DNA from: Amylostereum areolatum
Taxonomy: Eukaryota > Basidiomycota > Agaricomycetes > Russulales > Stereaceae
Assembly: GCA_012932865.1 (NCBI GenBank)
Contig: SAXG01000013.1
Location: forward strand, 806,001-870,000
Reading direction: 5' to 3'
Length of the DNA: 64,000 nucleotides
The translations under genes and the position numbers were made by a program. Shown in pieces: positions 1 through 10,587 of the stretch. Every line of letters starts with the position of its first letter. The first letter of the stretch is position 1. Below the pieces are notes generated by a model that worked only from the letters and a program-made list of their open reading frames with translations, ran no database searches and was not told where the DNA came from.

Positions 1-2220
1 CTTGTGAATGGGAAGCGGTTGGAGGTGGTGACGTTTGGGGTAATGAACTGGCCTCGCTGCCAGGAGATGACACGGAGCTTGACGAAACACCGGCAGTCGA
101 GGTCAATCGTCCGGGACGGTGCTGGACCACTGCGATCATAACTGCGTCCCATATACGGCGCACTTTGCGCCTTGGCGGCGCACCTGAGCGAATGCCATGG
201 AAGGGTGACTCTTGTGGTATCGAGGAGAGGTCCAGGGGCTCTGTGGATAGAAACAGCTTGAGAAAGCCGACGTCGAGGTCCTGGCCCGGTCGCAGGTAGT
301 ACGTGAACGGCACAGAGCCACTATTGCCATATCCGATGGTGAGGCTTCCTCCCGGACGAAGGGATGGATCCGGGCGTGCTCCTGAGGTGGGCTGCTGATA
401 GTACGGCTCTAGAAAAGAATATTTAGCGACGCAAAGGTAAGACGTGCCAAAGAATGGCATACCGATGCTAAGATCGCTACTGTCGAAGTAAAACAAGGAC
501 GCGTACAGCCCGACTTCACTTTCGTTAATAACCTTCATCCCGTACAAAGTCGTGTCATCCGCCTCGATGTCTATCCTTCCTTGCTCGTCGACGAGGTTGG
601 GGCCCTCGGGAACACATATCCGCCCGAAAAGATCATCCTTGTCGTCCGTCTCTACCAATTTGGTGAATTCCACATGCACCCTGCTCTGCAACCGTCTCTT
701 CAGGGGAGAACGGCGGAGATGCCAGTAGAAGTGAGCCGCGCCCCGGATAATTGCGAGGTCGTCAACGCCAGGCTGCCCTAAGGGATGATACATCCGCGTC
801 ATCCCGAGGCTGACAGTAAGGGCGTCCAAGATGTGGAAAACAATCTCGCCATCCTCCAAGGCGATGGCAATGTCGGCCTCGTCCTTTTCGACGAGAAGGA
901 TGGTACGCTGACCGGGGTCCCTGTCCTGCATCTCGGACGCTAGCGCCTGCGAAAACGCTGGCCATTTGGTCGTTCACCGGAACATGAAGCCGGAGCGCCT
1001 CCTCTGCGCCTATACGAGTTTGCAAGGCGAAAGCGTGTTCCAGGATATACAAAGGAGTTGCCCCGGTCGGTAAAACCATCTCTGTAGAGAAAAGATGGAT
1101 GGCGCCGGTTCCAAGCACTTCCCAACGGAGACTCTTTAAAACTAGGGTCCCGAGAGGTGTAGATTGCGAACTCGCTGCCCTCAGTTATACCATGCGCCAT
1201 CCCTGCTTCCATGATGTATTTGTTGTCCTCTGCGTGTACGCGGTACAAGACCCGGCCTTGACTTGGAGCTCGCGAGTTGAAAAGTATACGCCCAGCATTC
1301 GCGCCTTCGCATTGAGGGTTTTGACTGTCAAAGTGGAACAGTTAGCATTCCCCGTGACGCCATGACCGTAATAGGGACGTGCCGAGGAAGGTCGGTTATC
1401 CTACTCATCAGATCCGTGTAGGTCATCCTATCCGCACCTACGACGGACAATGCCCTCAGTAGCGCCCGCGTGAAGATGCCTCGACCTTTCTGCTCTAACG
1501 CAACCTCTTCTGCTCCGCAGGCCTGCCAGGAGGACGTGTGACCTTAAACCCGCGTGTGCGAAACCTGACGGAACGCTTGCTCCACGACCCGTCTGACTAT
1601 CCTTCAGGATACCCTCGTCAATGTCCTCGGGCAAGGGTTCTTCAAGATGAAAGCCTCGTGCCAACCGTGTGGGGTCCCATACGTCCGTGCGCGTCCCAGA
1701 GCCAGAATGACAGCAATCGAAGATGACCGTCTGCGTTCCAAGTCAGAACGAGAGAATGAAAGCAAATAGCGATCACATACGATGTTGTCGCCCTTTTCGT
1801 CAGCGAGCTGCTGGAGGAGCACGCCGATTGTACGATCTGGGATGGCCTGTACCACCTTTCCGGCTACCTCCGTGTGACAGTCGTATGGGACGATCAGCTG
1901 GATCTCCGAGTCCGCGCCGCCTGCCTCCCATCGTTCAGGGGTTGGCGCTGTCGTTCCATGCCCGGCGTAGTATATGAAGATGGGGTCGCCGTTACGAATC
2001 CGTACGTCGGTCTTCAGCGTAGTGAGTGCATCGATGATGCGGGCGCGAGTCGCGGTCTTGTCGCGCAGAGTCATGATCTGGGAGCGGGGAACATGAAGTT
2101 CGGCCGCGAAGATATTGGACGATTGCGTCCGCATCTGCTTTGGCTCCTTGGAGGTTGGGTATGTGTGTAGATGCATATTTGTCGACGCCAATCGTCAAGG
2201 CGTAGAGGGGTGGTTGAGAA
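1..2220 (-). CDS. Caspase-fold (peptidase C14, metacaspase-like) protein, copy 1; frameshift-interrupted, 3' end outside window
   Basis: Caspase-like cysteine peptidase of the fungal metacaspase-related group, expected in regulated proteolysis or cell death. The first visible exon starts near 2220 and opens with the strand ALTIGVDKY. The catalytic His lies in IYYAGHG (about 1956-1975) and the catalytic Cys in FDCCHSGSGTRT (about 1695-1725), so both dyad codons are kept. An intron at 1731-1780 separates GDNI from the Cys strand. A long C-terminal region of unknown fold follows (RVLYRVHAEDNKY, then GGSLTIGYG, then FLSTEPLDLS) and matches the copy at 57.2-59.6 kb throughout. The frame is broken at about 2100, 1520, 1290, 1120 and 960, mostly by one extra base. 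No convincing first exon or ATG was found upstream. It could be a pseudogene or an intact gene with sequencing indels. Family assignment is firm; gene status is not. Confidence 0.7.
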
Positions 2221-3189
2221 CTAGTGTTGCGTCAGATCGGCACAAGAGGCTCTGGTAGAACACAAACTCGGAAATAGGAATGATGGGAGGGGGTTGGCTG
2301 TGTTGAATAATCAGCTCAACAGGCTGACTAGCAGGCAGACGAGGCCGTACCATACGGGTAGTTCGCGCAACACGCCCTTGGGACCCCTGTTCCCGCTGTT
2401 AACGTGGAGTCACCGACTATGCATATCCTAAACTCTAACATGCCGCACCTCGAGATTGTCGCATCGCCAACGGGATTTGCTTTCCTGATATCCCGATGAG
2501 AATTGAGGGCAACAAAGTTAGGATACGACGTACCCCATGAGAGCCCATAACGCTTCATGAGCGTTGGAGACGACGAACTTTGAAGAGACAAGCATAGTTT
2601 CCGGAGATTTTCGAATGGGCTCTTGCCAGATGGACAAAAAAGTGCGCGTGTGGCAGGAGTAAGGCAGTACTTCAGCTTTGTATGTAGTTGACACAGGATT
2701 CAGGACGAGTCCCACACTGCCTTGAAATAAGTCTCTGATACGAGAACAAAGAACGAGTAAGTTACCAACGCACCTTATGTGAGTTCTCCGTACAGCCCAC
2801 ATCCATCGCACAGCACAGAGGGAAATCCGAGGATGACACTGGATGACAACGGCCAGCAATCCGGAATCGTACCCACGATCACGGAATCAGTCCTGATGGG
2901 GTGTCTTTCATGGTGTTTTGCCGCAGACAAAAATCACGACCGCTTTCGTGTTGGCAAGGAATCGTATCTGAACTGACGCTATGAGGTGAGAGGATGTCGA
3001 ACGGAAGAAAGTTGGTGGTGGATGATGAGACTGGATGGCGGATTCACTGCGCCGGGCCGGGGGACAGTGCCGAACATTTCAAGGTCCGACATCGCCGCCG
3101 CGCCGGTCGGCGACGTCGATAGCTTCAGCTTCAGTACCTTCAGTACTCAGTGTCGCCAAACCTCCTTCTCTCTGAACAAGACAGAACAT
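2221..3189. other. Intergenic region, no gene recognised
   Basis: About 970 bases between the divergent caspase-fold gene and the 2H phosphoesterase gene. The only open frames are short and show no domain, signal peptide or paralogue match. It should hold the two divergent promoters and possibly the missing first exon of the caspase-fold gene, but I could not point to either. Confidence 0.4.
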
Positions 3190-4111
3190 ATGACTGCGCC
3201 TGTCAAAAATCCTTTTGAAAGTCTCATCTCGGACACTGGGGATAATGCTGTAAGTCACACCCACTGTGCTTCACCCTTACTTTCTCGTTGCCAGTGCTTC
3301 AGTGCGAGATGATCAAATGCATATCGCTGGCCATCCTTACAGGCCAGCATCCAGTCTCACTATGAAGCCGGTCGTCGAAGAAGGGCTCAAGAACAGGAAT
3401 CTAAAATCCTTCACCCTTCCTTTGCGGGGATGACCCCCGACCCGATCCTGAAGCGTCTCCTCGAAGAACCCGATTTCGTCGACCCTCGACACTCGATGAC
3501 CTTCTGGGCACGCCCACCAGCCGATATGAAGGACATCGTGCAAACTATCCAACGACGGCTGTGCGACTTCTCGCCACATCTATGGATCATGGCACCTTCC
3601 TGTCTCCACCTCTCGGTGGTCGAGGTCGCGCATTCCGTCACCTTCGAAGCCATAGCAGCTCACATAGCCACAATCAAACCTTCCCTCCCAAAAATTCTCC
3701 AATATCCTGGACTGCACTCCACACGCCTTGTCAGGCCTCGTCTCTCCTACGACACCTCGGGCCTCGCACTATCGTTCGTCCCCGCCGCGGACGACGCGTA
3801 TACCTATCACCATTTGCGACGCGACCTTTTCTCCCTCCTTTCCTCCAGCGGGACATCCATGTCCCCGCGCTATGTTGCACTGACTGCACATCTCACGATA
3901 GGGACGGTTCGTAAACAACGATGATTTCGAGAAAGACGGGGGCGTCGATGCAGAGCGGGCAAAGGCATGGATCGGGTTGATAGATGACATCAACATATGG
4001 TTGATATCTCTGTGGGATGCTGGAGAAACGCACAATCGGGAATGGATTGTGGACAATATAGAGTGCAGGGTTGGTACTAATTGGTATGGCGGAGGCCAGT
4101 CCGTTGTATGA
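3190..4111 (+). CDS. 2H phosphoesterase (RNA ligase / cyclic nucleotide phosphodiesterase superfamily) protein
   Basis: The family hydrolyses or ligates 2',3'-cyclic phosphate ends or small cyclic nucleotides; the substrate of this fungal branch is unknown to me. Exon 1 is 3190-3249 (MTAPVKNPFESLISDTGDNA), the intron is 3250-3342, and exon 2 begins at 3343 in phase 0. Two H-x-S/T signatures define the fold: LHLSVVEVAH about a third of the way in and AHLTIG near 3885-3900. The C-terminal part (NNDDFEKDGG to TNWYGGGQSVV) lies one frame away. A single extra base near 3904 explains this, because removing it gives the family-like HLTIGRFVNNDDF. The ATG at 3190 is chosen because it leads straight into a conserved NPFESLI start. 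Product about 290 residues. No signal peptide, so probably cytosolic. Confidence 0.75.
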
Positions 4112-4488
4112 CGCCGAGCGGCTACGATATCGAGCATTCAACTAAACGCCGTCTTCCTTTCATGTAAGCCGCACCGGAAGGTCCTCTTATGTTCACCTTC
4201 GTGCAGTGCTGCCAGCGGTGTTTGTCTTTTGCTTGACCTCCTCCTTTGGCAATAATTAATAAATCCTCAGCCAAACCACCTTTGCACTTCACAAACGCAG
4301 ATTATCGACCTCCAGTGATATGCCACAATCATGCAAGCACTACATATATAGCCCAAGGTATGGCCTTCTCCCACCAAAATCACTTCCTTGCGCGATGCAA
4401 GCATATGCCCAGCTAGCTCACCCCAGGTACGACCGGGTTTCGAATTTTCGGTAAATGGTGGTCACTGACTTCGAGAGAGAACAGCGCC

Positions 4489-5460
4489 ATGCCTCAAATG
4501 GTCGATATACGCACAGAGTATGCCGACGAATACTGTGACGTCATTCTTCGCAGCAGCGACCACGTCAATTTCCTGGTGCACCAACGGTTCCTATCCAAGG
4601 GCTCTCGGTTCTTCAAGAACATGTTCTCTCTGGCGAAAACTTCTGGCGAGCACACGCCTCCATCTCAGGCCACCTGGGATAACAAACAACTGGCGGTGGT
4701 CGATATGGCCGAAGACGAAGAGTCGCTGGACCTATTGATCCAGTATCTATACCCAGCGGAGCGACCGTATTACATCTACGACGACCTTCAGGTCGTGTCC
4801 AAAAGCCTTATCCCTCGCGAAGAAATTCAACGTCCTCGCGATGCGAGAGCATCTCAAGGTCGTGCTCTCCACATTCGACGACGAACACCCCGAACGCGTC
4901 TTCTACATAGCGTCCCACTTGAGATTTATGACGTCGCCCGCGATGCTGCCCGAAAACGGCTCCGTCAGCCTATCCTCGAACTCCTGGACTGCCCCGAGCT
5001 TAGGATGGTTGACGGAACGAAGGTTCGCACCCTCTTGCATTACCACCGTCGCTGCGTGTACGCAGTGCAAGACCTCTTGGCCGACTTGACCTGGATCGAA
5101 CTCTCCGACCTCGACGCTCAGATAACTTCTCTGTGTCGTTGCTGCCCCATGTTATCCGTCGGCATCGGCGAGCACGGCGAGCACGGACAGTGGATCGAGC
5201 AACCCGTACATGGCTGGTTCGCCGGATACATCAGGCGAGCGAGAGCTATTCTGTCGTATAGGCTCAAGGTCTCCGAGATCACTTCTCCAGAGCTATTCCA
5301 CTTCTGTCTTTCTCACGATCAAGCCATGGCTTGCAACGAGTTTCAGTGGCAGCTGGCCTTCCGCGCTATTCAGCGATTCAGCGCGATATTATCCAATCAG
5401 GTGGAGAACACAATCGATGTTATTACACTATCACTTCCTGGTAAAACCCCTTCCGATTGA
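4489..5460 (+). CDS. BTB/POZ domain protein A
   Basis: BTB/POZ domains are dimerisation modules, often adaptors for cullin-3 ubiquitin ligases; the partners of this Agaricomycete group are unknown. The N-terminal BTB core reads CDVILRSSDHVNFLVHQRFL, followed by KNMFSLAKTS. The open frame is 323 codons, but the stretch 4804-4919 is homologous to its neighbours only in another frame (KKFNVLAMREHLKVV, HPERVFYIASHL). An extra A in the run at 4801-4804 and a missing base near 4920 compensate, so the frame stays open while about 38 residues are nonsense as written. First of three tandem paralogues. The C terminus lacks the VPL micro-exon seen in the neighbours. Confidence 0.75.
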   Translation: MPQMVDIRTEYADEYCDVILRSSDHVNFLVHQRFLSKGSRFFKNMFSLAKTSGEHTPPSQATWDNKQLAVVDMAEDEESLDLLIQYLYPAERPYYIYDDLQVVSKSLIPREEIQRPRDARASQGRALHIRRRTPRTRLLHSVPLEIYDVARDAARKRLRQPILELLDCPELRMVDGTKVRTLLHYHRRCVYAVQDLLADLTWIELSDLDAQITSLCRCCPMLSVGIGEHGEHGQWIEQPVHGWFAGYIRRARAILSYRLKVSEITSPELFHFCLSHDQAMACNEFQWQLAFRAIQRFSAILSNQVENTIDVITLSLPGKTPSD

Positions 5461-5898
5461 AGTGGACTTGGATGTGCGGCCCAACGGAGACTCCGTCCAC
5501 TGTACTTACTGTGTCCGGGGGCCTCCGGCAGCAGTGCCACTGCTTGCTTGACTCATAGAAAGTTACCCGTTTTAAATACTGTAAAGACCGCTGAAACTTC
5601 GTTCGTCTGTGATACGGTACATAAACGCGTGCTACATACGCATCTTTGAATAAGGACTGGTACAAGTATACATATTACTCGTCAACTTCAGTTTGCAAGG
5701 ACCGGACCACCAGTTGACACGGTCGAGTCGCGCGACCTACTTACGGCACTTGCCGATGGTACTCGCGGAGGCCGCTCTTCCGACTCCGACTCCCGAGTTC
5801 CGGTCTTTCAACCTCTCCACCACTGCAGCCCCCTCGTCTCTTAGCGATAAAATCCCGCTCCTACAAGTCAAACTTCCAATCAGATCTCACAACAAGCC
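5461..5898. other. Intergenic, between BTB genes A and B
   Basis: About 440 bases with no coding signal. It should contain the 3' end of BTB gene A and the promoter of BTB gene B. The 5' leader of gene B is C/T-rich just before its ATG. Confidence 0.4.
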
Positions 5899-6925
5899 AT
5901 GATTGCGGATAATTCTGCAACTCGTTCATTCGCCGACAAACTCAGTAACGCCGCGGCGGACATCATCCTACGCTCATCAGATGGTACCGATTTCCCCTCG
6001 CACAAATGGATCCTAGCGAAGGCTTCGTCGGTTTTTGAGGATATGTTCTCCCTGCCACAATCACCATCCTCCCCAAGCGATGCCACCGACCCCCACGTCA
6101 TGATTCCTTTCACGGAGAACGCAGCTTCACTCGAGTTGTTGCTATCCTATTGCTATCCGCGTAGCATGCATCCGGAGCCTTCGTTCAATAGCCTTGAAGA
6201 TGTCAAGGATGCTCTTTCTATTGCTACCAAGTACCAGGTGGACGTGATGCGAGAGGGGATCAAGACCCGACTGGCAGCTTTCACCGCTGGACATCCAGAG
6301 AGGGTGTACGCTTTGGCATGGTTATATGAGATGCCAGATCTCGCTTTATCTGCGGCACGCGAAACCTTGCACCAGCCTTTTCTCGAAGGACCCGAGGTCC
6401 CCGAATTTTTTGATATTCCTGCTATCGCCCTTCACCGCCTACAGCAATATCAGCGCGCATGCATTACACAGGTTACACACGGCCTTGGTTCATCCGTACC
6501 CGTAACATGGATAACGGTTCTATCAATTCGCCTTCAGGCCCGCTGTCCCCACGACCGCCTGCTCATGCGGAGAGCTGTGTCATCGATATGCTTACCTGGC
6601 TCACCCATCCATCCGGGAGAAATTCGCGCAGAATCGATTAGGGCATGGTGGTGGGGGTACGTTCTACGTGCAGTCGAAGCACTGCGCGAGAGCCCACATT
6701 CCTCCACGGTAGCTCGACACGAGCTCGTATACCCGTCGCTTGTAGATGCAGGGAAATGCCTCTCATGCTCTACGGGCAGGTTCGTGGAAATAATGTCGTT
6801 TACGGCGCAACGCCTCGAAAAAGAGGTTGAGCGTATCATATCAGAGGTGCGTTGTTGAGATGATGGCGAGGCTGCTGCTGCTGAGACACAGATTATGACA
6901 GGTTCCTTTGAAGCTCCCATTCTAG
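5899..6925 (+). CDS. BTB/POZ domain protein B
   Basis: Intact BTB/POZ paralogue, the best reference copy in the tandem array. Exon 1 (5899-6846) encodes ADIILRSSDGTDFPSHKWIL at residues of about 20-39, then EDMFSLPQ. A helical C-terminal half follows, with a CxxC-like pair (CLSCSTGRFVEI). A 55-nt intron (6847-6901, GTGCGT to GACAG) precedes a 24-nt last exon encoding VPLKLPF and the stop at 6923-6925. The same phase-0 mini-exon is present in the other paralogues, which supports this model over reading through to the TGA at 6856. Product 323 residues. No frameshift. Role probably protein-protein adaptor; target unknown. Confidence 0.82.
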
Positions 6926-7275
6926 GCGCATTGCCCACAATCCAATCCGCTATCCCTTCCTTTCAAAATTACCACCGCTCTCAGCTCATCTATTTCTTAC
7001 CTAAACTCGGCGCTTCTACGCGCCCCAATTGACAAGATCTCTACCCCGCGCAGGTCATCGCGCTCTAGGCTTCATCGCCTTCCCACATACCGACCACAAT
7101 AGCAGTCCTATCTTCTGAACCTCGTATTATTCCCCACGTTTCTCTTATCGGAACCGAAGTGAACATCTGATCTACCTCATGGCGGCCTACATATAAACGC
7201 ACGGAAATCCACGTTCAGGAATCCCTAGTATCCCACTTTCTCTGCTATGTACTATGGCCCAACCACACATCTCCC
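6926..7275 (+). promoter_or_regulatory. Promoter region of BTB gene C with TATA box
   Basis: 350 bases without a gene. ATATAAAC at 7191-7199 forms a TATA box about 80 bases before the ATG at 7276, in a pyrimidine-rich setting usual for fungal core promoters. Confidence 0.45.
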
Positions 7276-8321
7276 ATGCAATGTCCCCCTTTTCCATCGC
7301 CAGTGACGTCACCATCAGTGAGGACCCAGCCTCCAACCCGCGACGCGGCGTGGCCCCTCTCCGACGACGACGCCGACATCGTCCTCCGTTCCTCCGAGTC
7401 CCTCGACTTCCGTGTTCACCGATGGGTCCTGTCCCGCGCGTCATCCATCTTCACAACCATGTTCTCCCTCCCCCAGCCCTCCTACACCTCCCCAGAGCAA
7501 ACACACTCGCCACACGGTCTCCCCATCGTATGCATGTCCGAGGACGAGCCCTCGCTCGATCTCCTCCTCCGCTTCTGCTACCCACGCACCATCTCTCCCG
7601 AGCCCAGCCTCGAGGACCTCCAAGACCTCAAACGCGCGCTCGCCGTCGGGCGCAAGTTCCAGATCGACGTCATCGTCGAAGGCGCAAAACGCAGGCTGAT
7701 CCGCTACGCCGAGGAGCGCCCCGACGCGGCGTTCGTCCTCGCGTGGACACACGAGTTGCGCGACGTCGCGTTGATTGCAGCGCGCAAGACGCTCCGCCAA
7801 CCCTTCCTCGCGTCGGCCCAAGCGGAGGATTTCGTCGACGTCCCTGGCCTCGCACTCTTCCGGCTGATCTCGTACCAGAACGCGTGCATCGCGTCCATGC
7901 AGGAGCTGCTGCCCGTCGACATGGACGTGGCACTCTCGTGGATCACGCACGCGGAGATCCTGCTTGGGCAAAACGAATGCGTGTGCAAGGGCAGGGACAT
8001 CTTTCTCATCGTGGACGATGTGGATGGAAGTCCGATGTGTCAAGGACTGGTGGTGGGCCTATGTCCAGCGCGCGATTGCCGCCCTCGAGCGAAAACCGCA
8101 CGCATCCGCGCTCACGTCTGCGCTCGTCTATCCATCATTCCTTCAGATCGGACAGTGTCCGGGGTGCTCTTCGGATCGCGTGGTAGAGATTCTGGATGTC
8201 ACTGGAAGACGCCTCAAGGAAGCAATGGAGCGAAAAATAAACGATGTAGGCTTTCCGAACCACTGTAACGCACCGAGTCACTTACTCTCTCCGTCAGATA
8301 ACACTGGAGACACCATTTTGA
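7276..8321 (+). CDS. BTB/POZ domain protein C (one frameshift)
   Basis: Third tandem BTB/POZ protein. The BTB core begins ADIVLRSSESLDFRVHRWVL, then TMFSLPQPS. The middle region (RPDAAFVLAWTHELRDVAL) and a tail motif (KDWWWAYVQRAI) match paralogue B. The tail is one frame off: an extra base near 8034-8037 shifts from the DDVDGSP frame to the CVKDWWW frame. The frame then runs to KIND, a 52-nt intron (8246-8297), and a 24-nt mini-exon encoding ITLETPF with stop at 8319-8321. The ATG at 7276 is the first in frame after the TATA box. The lack of other lesions makes a base-call error more likely than decay. Confidence 0.75.
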
Positions 8322-8893
8322 TATACCTTGGGTGGTAGCTATAGGGTATCTAATAGACCTCCGAGAACTTACACATAGAATTGAAGGGTGCTGGTGCATG
8401 ATTGGATTATCTGGATACATATGGCGTATAATCGTCCTTGCTTTTAATGCGGCTTGACCTTCCGCCGCCAGACTTCGTCGTTGTGCAGTCGAAAATACAC
8501 CAATATGGTTTCAATTAGCCGAGGAATGTGGAAGGATAATCACGGAGGGAGGCACAACTGGCAGGCGTCGTACGGCTCTCACGCAGCAGTCGAGGGAGGT
8601 TCTGCCCGACGATCTCCACGAACCTCCTCATATCTCGACCCCCTTCAGCCACCCAAAAGTAAATCCTTCCAATGGGGAGGTGGTAGAGCCAGTGTCAATG
8701 CCTGATGTGTTCAGCGTCGACAAGGGCCTCGCAGAGGTTGCATAGAAACTGGGACCGATGAACTAGCTCCCCCAAGTACCCGCCACCGACTACGCGTGCC
8801 ACGCAACACCGATGTTGGCCAAGTCGCCGGTCAAGATCAGGGAAATCGCGTCAAAAAAAGTAATATATTCTTGTCAGCTACAGGTAGGGCCCT
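8322..8893. other. Intergenic, no gene recognised
   Basis: About 570 bases between the convergent 3' ends of BTB gene C and the first beta-propeller gene. The minus strand has a weak BTB-tail-like phrase (RRFVEIVGQNLPRLL) near 8600-8650, which could be a relic of a further paralogue, but it is too short to call. Confidence 0.3.
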
Positions 8894-10587
8894 CTACTGA
8901 ACTTGAGGCTTGACGTAGACCGTCATACCCGAGACGTTCGTCCCGTCTACAGCCGGAGAAATCAGTAACAACATCTGGGCCAACGCAGCAAGGGGAAGAG
9001 CACGCACTGATGGGGAGCCCAATCGCCTGAGCGGGCGCGGAGAGATCGAGGGTCTGCATTGCCTGGGCTTGGCCCGGAGCGTTCAGAGACATGACCTGCA
9101 CGGACATAGCACCGGGCATCAAGGTGTAGAGGAAGCTGCGTTCAAAGCACGTCAGGACGCGCATCGCCGCCGGGGTCACCATGACAAGACGTACTCGTTG
9201 TCCGGAAGGGACGCGACCTCCAGATCCAACACCTGAGTGAATTGCGGGAACGTGTATTGCTGGGGGCGGGAAAGGAGGAGAAAGTCAGCGCCAGGGTCCA
9301 TACCTGCGTCAGCGCGCAACAAAGGGCACATACCGTCAGCAGGGACGGCGTCAGATCGTCCGAGACAGCAAGCTCGGAGATGATCCCGTTCACGGTGTCC
9401 GTCACATAGAAGCTGTCCGTCTTGGGGCTCCACGCGCTCCAGCAGACCGCCGACTGGTTCGCGATGGGCATGGACACCGTCTTGTTGCTCGCCGTGACCA
9501 TCGCCGCGCCCTTCGAGAAGTCGAAAATGTCCACGCCGACTTGGAAGTCCGCCGAGAGGATGCCGTTGCGGCCGGGAATGAGCGTGAGCGAGAAGGGTGC
9601 GGCTCCACCCTCGGGGACCTCGATACGCGTGAACGTGGACGAGAGGCTGCCGTCGTCGTTCATGTCCCAGGTGGCGAGGAAACCGGGCACATCTTTGCTT
9701 GTGCCCTTCACGGCGACGATGACGCTCTTCTGGTCCTCGGAGAAGATGATTTGGGAGGCGGTGCCCCCGGGGCCAAGGGGAGGCGTGGTCTGGTTCATGC
9801 CGAGCGAGCGCATTGAGTTGGACGCGGGCATGAGGCCAAAGTCTGGGTCCATGGTGAAACATCTGCAACAACGAGCATCAGCTCACGCATGCCGCCAAGA
9901 AAGGGTTGACGGAGACGCACTGCACACCGTTGATGGCACCGCCGTTCAGTACGCACAGGCGGTCGCCGGCATCGTTGAACGCGACGGACATGGGAAACTC
10001 TCCTCCGCTCGAGATAGGCATGCCGAACAGGGTGAGCTCAGGTCGGCTGGTCAGGATTGATCTTGAACAGGGAAACGGAGTTCGAGCCGGGCTGTGTATG
10101 AGATGGGTTGAGTTCGGAGCTCTACGGCGTGAAACTGACGACAGGACGCACGTTCGCAGCAGCAATGAGACCGGCTTGAACATTGGCCTTGACCGCGCCT
10201 TGAGAAAACAAGGGATCTGCACCCACTGGACCTCCGTCATCGCCGTGCTGTCCACGACCCCCAGTTGCGTACGCTTTGGAGATGGACTAAGGGCGATGTT
10301 AGCATCGCTGTACAAGGATCCGAACGATCGCGGCGTACCAGTCGACCATCCGATGCGATATCTGCGGCGACGATGTAATTGCCTGAGGGCTCGTTGGAGA
10401 TGACTGTTATCACGTCCAAATCATAAGAACACTGTTGGAGAAGATAGGGATAGGTAGACTCACAGTAAGCAGCACCATTGGTGAACGAGGCGCTTTGAAC
10501 CGCTTGACGAGCACGGAGCGGGGCGGCGGAGGCAAGCATGGAGCTCGCAAGGACGGAAAGGGCAGCGAAAGACGCGGAAAACTTCAT
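8894..10587 (-). CDS. Secreted seven-bladed beta-propeller (lactonase / YbhE isomerase-like fold) protein 1
   Basis: Extracellular beta-propeller of the 3-carboxy-cis,cis-muconate-lactonising-enzyme-like superfamily; the true substrate is unknown. The signal peptide MKFSASFAALSVLASSMLAS starts at 10587. Introns were placed by alignment to the paralogue at 12.7-14.3 kb: after NGAAY, after SDGRL, after GVQ, before QYTFPQ, and before the last exon (NVSGMTVYVKP, stop at 8894). Blade repeats carry GSNSVSLFKI, MSVAFNDAGDRLCVLNGG and SAVCWSAWSPKTDSFYVTD. Two lesions break the frame: an extra base near 10040 and a missing base near 9187. The second is explained if EYV once continued directly into MVTPAAM. 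Tandem, same strand as the intact paralogue. Confidence 0.7.

Noticed and set aside
1604..2191. Single 195-codon minus-strand ORF taken as the caspase-fold protein
   Set aside because: Its first 27 codons and the last 55 are out of frame with the family; the true exons use neighbouring frames and an intron at 1731-1780.
7254..8186. 310-codon frame overlapping BTB gene C on the same strand
   Set aside because: Arg/Pro-rich shadow of the GC-rich BTB coding sequence; the BTB domain is in the other frame.
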